Shown here: positions 7,558-11,062 of the stretch, in pieces
Position numbering within the stretch: the stretch's first letter is position 1
How the letters are laid out: every line of letters begins with the position of its first letter
NCBI GenBank assembly: GCA_015229095.1
Contig: JADGCE010000008.1
Span: 15,962 to 27,023 of the forward strand
Length of the DNA: 11,062 bases
Source: Magnetococcales bacterium
GTDB taxonomy: Bacteria; Pseudomonadota; Magnetococcia; Magnetococcales; Magnetaquicoccaceae
Direction of reading: 5' to 3'
Translations under genes and position numbers: made by a program
Notes under the pieces: generated by a model
What the model was told of the DNA's origin: nothing
The model's input: the letters and a program-made list of their open reading frames with translations, nothing else
Databases searched by the model: none

Positions 7558-9687
7558 ATGACATCCATTCCGAAAAAAAATCGGCATCCTCCGGTCGAGG
7601 AGCTGCGTGTACGGGCCCAGCAGGGCGATGCAGCCGCGCAGTTGCAGTTGGCAATCTGCTACAGCGATGGCCGGGGGATACCCCAGGATGGTGCCGAAGC
7701 CCTGCACTGGGGGCGACAGGCAGCCGAACAGGGCCTGCTGGAGGCACAACTCTTCCTGGGGGATCTGTACAGCGATGGGGAGGGAATTCCCCGGTCGAGC
7801 GAACAGGCCCTGTTCTGGTATCGGCAAGCCGCCGAGCAAGGCCAGGCGGAGCATCAGCTCTTTGTGGGCCACATCTATTACAACGGCCAGGGGGTTGCCC
7901 AGGATTATGAGGAGGCGGCCCACTGGTATCGCAAGGCCGCCCAGCAGGGGGAGGCCGACGCCCAATTCAGCCTGGGTCAATTATACCGCCATGGCCAGGG
8001 CGTTCCCAAAAATGAGCGGGAGGCTGCCGTCTGGTTCGGCAAGGCGGCTGAACAGGGCCATGCGGCGGCCCTCTCCGCCCTGGACACCCTGTATGCCAGC
8101 GGTACCGATCTGTTCCAGAACGATGCCGAACGGTTTGCCTGGTATCGTCGGATCGCCGGACAGGGCCATGCGGCGGCCCAGACCCAGTTGGGCCTGCTGT
8201 ATGCCACCGGGCGGGGGGTGGCAGAGAGTATGGCAGAGGCGGTGTTTTGGTATCACAAAGCGGCGGAGCAACGGGATCTCCAGGCCCAATTTTATCTGGG
8301 GCAGGCCTATGGCAGCGGCCAGGGGCTCCCCCTGGATGCACGGGAATCCCTCACCTGGTATCGCAGAGCGGCAGATGCCGGCCACGCCGAGGCGCAATAC
8401 ACCCTGGCCACCTTTTACCGCAAAGGTCAGTGGGGGTTAGGTCAGGATGATCGGCAGGCGGTCCTGTGGTATCGCAAAGCGGCGGAGCAGGGCCATGGGG
8501 GCGCCCAAAGCAGTCTGGCGGCCCGCTATGCGGAGGGGCAGGGGGTCGAGCAGGATTATCAGGCCGCCCTGCACTGGTATCGCCAGGCGGCCGAACAGGG
8601 CCACGCCCACGCCCAAAACAATTTAGGCAATCTGTACCGCAGTGGCAAAGGGGTGGAAAGAGCGGACGAAGAGGCGGTGTTTTGGTATCGGAAAGCGGCG
8701 GAGCAGGGCCACGCCATTGCCCAGAACAATCTGGGCAACTGCTATGCCGCTGGCACGGGGGTGGCCCAGGATGACAAGGAGGCGGTCTTCTGGTATCGCA
8801 AGGCGGCCAGCCAGGGCCATCGGGGGGCGCAGTATGCGATGGGTGTGCATTGTCAGCAGGGGCGAGGCCTTCCCCAGGAATATCGGGAGGCACTCTCCTG
8901 GTATCGCAAATCTGCAGAACAGGGCAACGGGATGGCGCAACTGCAACTGGGTCTGTTGCATGTCAGCGGGGAGGGAATCGCTCAGGATTATGCCGAAGCG
9001 GCCCGCTATTTTCGCCAGGGGGCCGAGGCCGGCAACCTGGATGCCCAATACCAGCTCAGCCTCCTCTACTGGGCAGGGCTGGGTGTCAACCCGGATGACA
9101 AACAGGCCCAATTGTTGTGTCGCCACGCAGCCAAACAGGGTCTCCCTGCCGCCCAGTACACGTTGGGCAGCCGCCTCTCCCGTGGTCAGGGGCTGCCCCA
9201 GGATGATAAAGAGGCCCTTTTCTGGTTGCGCAAGGCGGCCGCGCAGGGGCACGCCCAGGCCCAGAACAGCCTGGGTGACCTCTATCGGGATGGGCGAGGG
9301 GTGAGTGCCGATGTCGGAGAGGCGGTCAACTGGTATCGCAGATCGGCGGAACAGGGGGAGGCGGAGGCCCAGAACAATCTGGGCAATCTGTATGCCTATG
9401 GGGATGGGGTTCCCCAGGATGAGCGGGAGGCTGTCCGTTATTATCAGCAGGCGGCCGCCCAGGGGCATGCCGAAGCCCAAAACAATCTCGGCACCCTGTA
9501 CGGGGATGAGCAGAGTGCGTTGTATGACCCCGTCGCTGCCCATATGTGGTATGCGTTGGCGACCATGCACGGGGACAAAAGGTCTGCCAAAGAGCGGGAT
9601 AAACTGGCCAGCAAGATGACCCGCACCCAGCTGACCGAGGCCCAACGCCAGGCGCGGGGGTGGGTGGAAAAACGCTCCAGCCAGTGA
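7558..9687 (+). CDS. Sel1-repeat protein (18 tandem repeats)
   Basis: The 709-residue protein is almost all Sel1-like repeats, alpha/alpha units related to TPRs that form curved solenoids for protein-protein binding. After a 24-residue hydrophilic start come 17 full units (25-637) of the form AxAQxxLGxLYxxGxGVxQDxxEAxxWYRKAAEQGH, all 36 residues long except unit 8, which has one extra (QWGLGQ). An 18th, divergent unit (from 638) and a basic helical cap (KMTRTQLTEAQ) end the protein. Unit 5 has lost the GxGV turn (SGTDLF) and unit 14 the WY pair (LLCRHAAK). No signal peptide or membrane helix is visible, so it is probably cytoplasmic, unlike many exported Sel1 proteins. The ATG at 7558 has GGAGGAG 6 nt upstream. 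It lies 47 bp before the binding-protein gene. Its partner is unknown. Confidence 0.93.
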   Translation: MTSIPKKNRHPPVEELRVRAQQGDAAAQLQLAICYSDGRGIPQDGAEALHWGRQAAEQGLLEAQLFLGDLYSDGEGIPRSSEQALFWYRQAAEQGQAEHQLFVGHIYYNGQGVAQDYEEAAHWYRKAAQQGEADAQFSLGQLYRHGQGVPKNEREAAVWFGKAAEQGHAAALSALDTLYASGTDLFQNDAERFAWYRRIAGQGHAAAQTQLGLLYATGRGVAESMAEAVFWYHKAAEQRDLQAQFYLGQAYGSGQGLPLDARESLTWYRRAADAGHAEAQYTLATFYRKGQWGLGQDDRQAVLWYRKAAEQGHGGAQSSLAARYAEGQGVEQDYQAALHWYRQAAEQGHAHAQNNLGNLYRSGKGVERADEEAVFWYRKAAEQGHAIAQNNLGNCYAAGTGVAQDDKEAVFWYRKAASQGHRGAQYAMGVHCQQGRGLPQEYREALSWYRKSAEQGNGMAQLQLGLLHVSGEGIAQDYAEAARYFRQGAEAGNLDAQYQLSLLYWAGLGVNPDDKQAQLLCRHAAKQGLPAAQYTLGSRLSRGQGLPQDDKEALFWLRKAAAQGHAQAQNSLGDLYRDGRGVSADVGEAVNWYRRSAEQGEAEAQNNLGNLYAYGDGVPQDEREAVRYYQQAAAQGHAEAQNNLGTLYGDEQSALYDPVAAHMWYALATMHGDKRSAKERDKLASKMTRTQLTEAQRQARGWVEKRSSQ
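7630..9576 (+). repeat. Tandem ~108-bp coding repeats (Sel1 units)
   Basis: About 18 direct repeats of 108 bp (one of 111 bp) lie in phase within the Sel1 gene. Similar blocks recur at unit ends, such as TGGTATCG followed by an Ala-Ala-Glu-Gln-Gly coding block. The units are diverged, and neighbouring units 10 and 11 are among the most alike, suggesting growth by local duplication. Confidence 0.85.
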
Positions 9688-9734
9688 TTTTGCATGCCAT
9701 TTCATAGGATAACCAATAAGCTCGGGGGATCAAG

Positions 9735-10742
9735 ATGCATCGTTTTATGTGGCGTGTCATGCTGTTATTATCTGTGTTGCCGGTTGTGTCTGGGACAGGA
9801 TGGGGCGATACGGTACCGACTACCCTGAAAGGGCCACCCTTTTCCGATCCTGACGTGGTGATTGACAAACCGGAATCGTGGCGTCAGCAACCCATCCGCT
9901 ATCGGGCCCAGGAGTCCGGGGCCGAGGTGGTGCTTTTGCTGGATCAGAATATCTATCCCGGCCTGTTGCCTCTGGTGCAGGAGTATGCCAAGAAACATCC
10001 GCTCAACGTCTCGGTGCGGGAAGGCACCTGCGGGCCGGCAGCGGAGGGTATCAACCGCAAAGAGGTCGACATCGGCGGTTCCTGCTGCCCGGCGGCCAGG
10101 GAGGATCGTCTGCCGGGTTTGCGTTGGCATACCGTCGGCATCTCCCCCATGGCCATGCTGGTTCCGGCGGCTGATCCTGTGGAGGAACTCACCTCCGAGC
10201 AGGTGCGCGCCATCTACCAGGGCAAGTTGACCCGTTGGTCCCAGATATCCGCCGTGGGGGAAAAATTTCCCAAAGATCTGCCCATCCGGCCCGTGACCCG
10301 TCTGCATTGCAAGTTTCGACCGGGGCACTGGCGGTTGATTCTGGACAATGAGGAGTTGTTTGGACCGCGCGTCAACGAGGTGGGCACCATTCTCGACATG
10401 GTGGTCAGCGTTGCCAGAAACCGGGGCAGCCTCGGTTATGTGGAAAATTGGCAGATTGTCAACGATCCCAAACACAAAGGCATGGTCAAGCCCATTCGGA
10501 TCGACGGCCAGGATCCCCGCGATCCCGAGGCTCTCAAGGCGGGTCGTTATCCCTTTTACTGGGTGTACAATATCTCCACCTGGAGTGCGGACAATACCGT
10601 CAACCCCAAGGCCCAGCAACTGGTGCGCTATCTCCTGGACAATGCGGATCGCATCGACCCGGCCTTGCAACTGGTTTCCTCCGCCGAGTTGAAAAAACGG
10701 GGTTGGAAGTTCAAAGAGGACGAGTTGGTGGGGGAGCCCTGA
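9735..10742 (+). CDS. Exported PstS-like solute-binding protein with cysteine-substituted ligand loops
   Basis: The 335-residue product has an N-terminal signal (basic start, hydrophobic 8-19, cleavage probably near 24). After a variable stretch it follows the PstS/type 2 periplasmic-binding-protein plan: first strand VVLLLDQNIYPGLLPLV (65-81), the loop EGTCGPAAEGI (96-106), EVDIGGSCCP (110-119), the hinge-side ISPMAMLVP (136-144), LTSEQVRAIYQGKLTRWSQI (152-171), typical of PstS relatives, and GSLGYVE (231-237). In PstS the first loop is usually a phosphate-binding SGAG; here it is TCGPA. Cysteines C99, C117, C118 and C192 are unusual for this fold, so the ligand may not be phosphate. No ABC permease genes lie in the window. 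The ATG at 9735 is preceded by a GGGGGA-type site. The next gene starts 2 bp after its stop. Confidence 0.82.
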   Translation: MHRFMWRVMLLLSVLPVVSGTGWGDTVPTTLKGPPFSDPDVVIDKPESWRQQPIRYRAQESGAEVVLLLDQNIYPGLLPLVQEYAKKHPLNVSVREGTCGPAAEGINRKEVDIGGSCCPAAREDRLPGLRWHTVGISPMAMLVPAADPVEELTSEQVRAIYQGKLTRWSQISAVGEKFPKDLPIRPVTRLHCKFRPGHWRLILDNEELFGPRVNEVGTILDMVVSVARNRGSLGYVENWQIVNDPKHKGMVKPIRIDGQDPRDPEALKAGRYPFYWVYNISTWSADNTVNPKAQQLVRYLLDNADRIDPALQLVSSAELKKRGWKFKEDELVGEP

Positions 10743-10744
10743 CG

Positions 10745-11062
10745 GTGGCATGGGGAAGGATGCCCCGCACCCTCTGGCCCAGGATCTGGCGACGCACCTC
10801 GTTGACCGCCAAGGCGGTTGGGGTGGCACTCCTGCTGGGGGGGGTGTTCTGGGTGAGCACCGATCTGTGGCAGAGCGCACAGGTCGAGGCTATTGTTCAC
10901 CAAAAATTGCTGAATGATCTGGAGATCCAGGCGCAGCGGGATCGTACCCTGTTTGACGAGTATGTACGCCAACAAGAGCAGACGGTGCGTCTGCTCTCCT
11001 ATCATGCCCCCCTGATCCATCATGTCGAACGCCAGAAGGAGGCCTGGGCGGCCGATCCCGGT
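10745..11062 (+). CDS. N-terminal part of a membrane sensor-like protein, 3' end missing
   Basis: This open frame runs to the right edge (106 codons if it starts at the GTG at 10745). It has a basic N-terminus (RIWRRTSLTAK), one hydrophobic helix (AVGVALLLGGVFWV, about 24-37), then a helical, charged region (LLNDLEIQAQRDRTLFDEYVRQQEQTVRLLSYHAPLI in part) that should be periplasmic. This is the layout of two-component sensor kinases, chemoreceptors and diguanylate cyclases before their second membrane helix; the output domain is beyond the window. I favour GTG 10745 because GGGGAG from the preceding gene lies 8 nt upstream. The ATG at 10760 is a possible alternative with a poorly spaced site. 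The 2-bp gap from the binding-protein gene implies a shared transcript. Confidence 0.65.
   Translation, partial: MAWGRMPRTLWPRIWRRTSLTAKAVGVALLLGGVFWVSTDLWQSAQVEAIVHQKLLNDLEIQAQRDRTLFDEYVRQQEQTVRLLSYHAPLIHHVERQKEAWAADPG

Noticed and set aside
8623..9705. A 360-codon minus-strand frame through the Sel1 array
   Set aside because: Its periodicity mirrors the 108-bp repeats on the coding strand, so it is an antisense shadow.
9768..10880. A 370-codon minus-strand frame over the PstS-like gene
   Set aside because: It covers the signal peptide and domains of a well-supported plus-strand gene and shows no motifs of its own.
1..11062. tRNA, rRNA, CRISPR array, insertion sequence or attachment site
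   Set aside because: I saw no cloverleaf-like sequence, spaced short repeats, transposase motifs or flanking inverted repeats. The only repeats are the coding Sel1 units.

Overview
The window is GC-rich bacterial DNA with dense, short-gapped genes. Positions 1-7324 are read leftward (minus strand) and 7558-11062 rightward (plus strand), divided by a 233-bp divergent intergenic region. The gene content points to a Gram-negative proteobacterium: a leuC-leuD-leuB-asd order, exported periplasmic proteins and a membrane sensor. A partial small gene at the left edge resembles the Gly/Leu-rich magnetosome proteins Mms6/MamD. If that is right, the source is a magnetotactic proteobacterium, perhaps of the Magnetococcus type, and the window is the flank of a magnetosome gene region. 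The lineage call rests on recalled family features, not on a search.

Layout, right to left on the minus strand. An uncharacterised four-helix membrane protein (7324-6317) is followed 43 bp later by an exported UshA-type 5'-nucleotidase/metallophosphatase (6273-4732). After a 128-bp gap carrying a good sigma-70-like promoter (4669-4697) comes the biosynthetic operon leuC (4603-3185), leuD (3164-2514), leuB (2511-1420) and asd (1409-378). Intergenic gaps inside this operon are 20, 2 and 10 bp, and the asd ribosome-binding site overlaps the leuB stop codon. LeuCD isomerises and LeuB oxidises isopropylmalate for leucine synthesis. Asd supplies aspartate semialdehyde for lysine/diaminopimelate, threonine and methionine. 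The Mms6-like gene starts 72 bp after asd on the same strand and leaves the window at base 1.

Plus strand. A 709-residue protein made almost wholly of 18 Sel1 repeats (7558-9687) is followed by an exported PstS-like solute-binding protein with unusual cysteines at the expected ligand loops (9735-10742). Two bases later begins a membrane sensor-like protein, cut by the right edge (10745-11062). The close spacing of the last two suggests a binding protein working with a membrane receptor, possibly with the Sel1 protein as a scaffold. That is inference.

Most worth following up are the Mms6-like gene next to a housekeeping operon, the Sel1/Cys-PstS/sensor cluster, the unknown membrane protein, and a seven-codon leader ORF with two rare-type leucine codons whose stop overlaps the leuC start.
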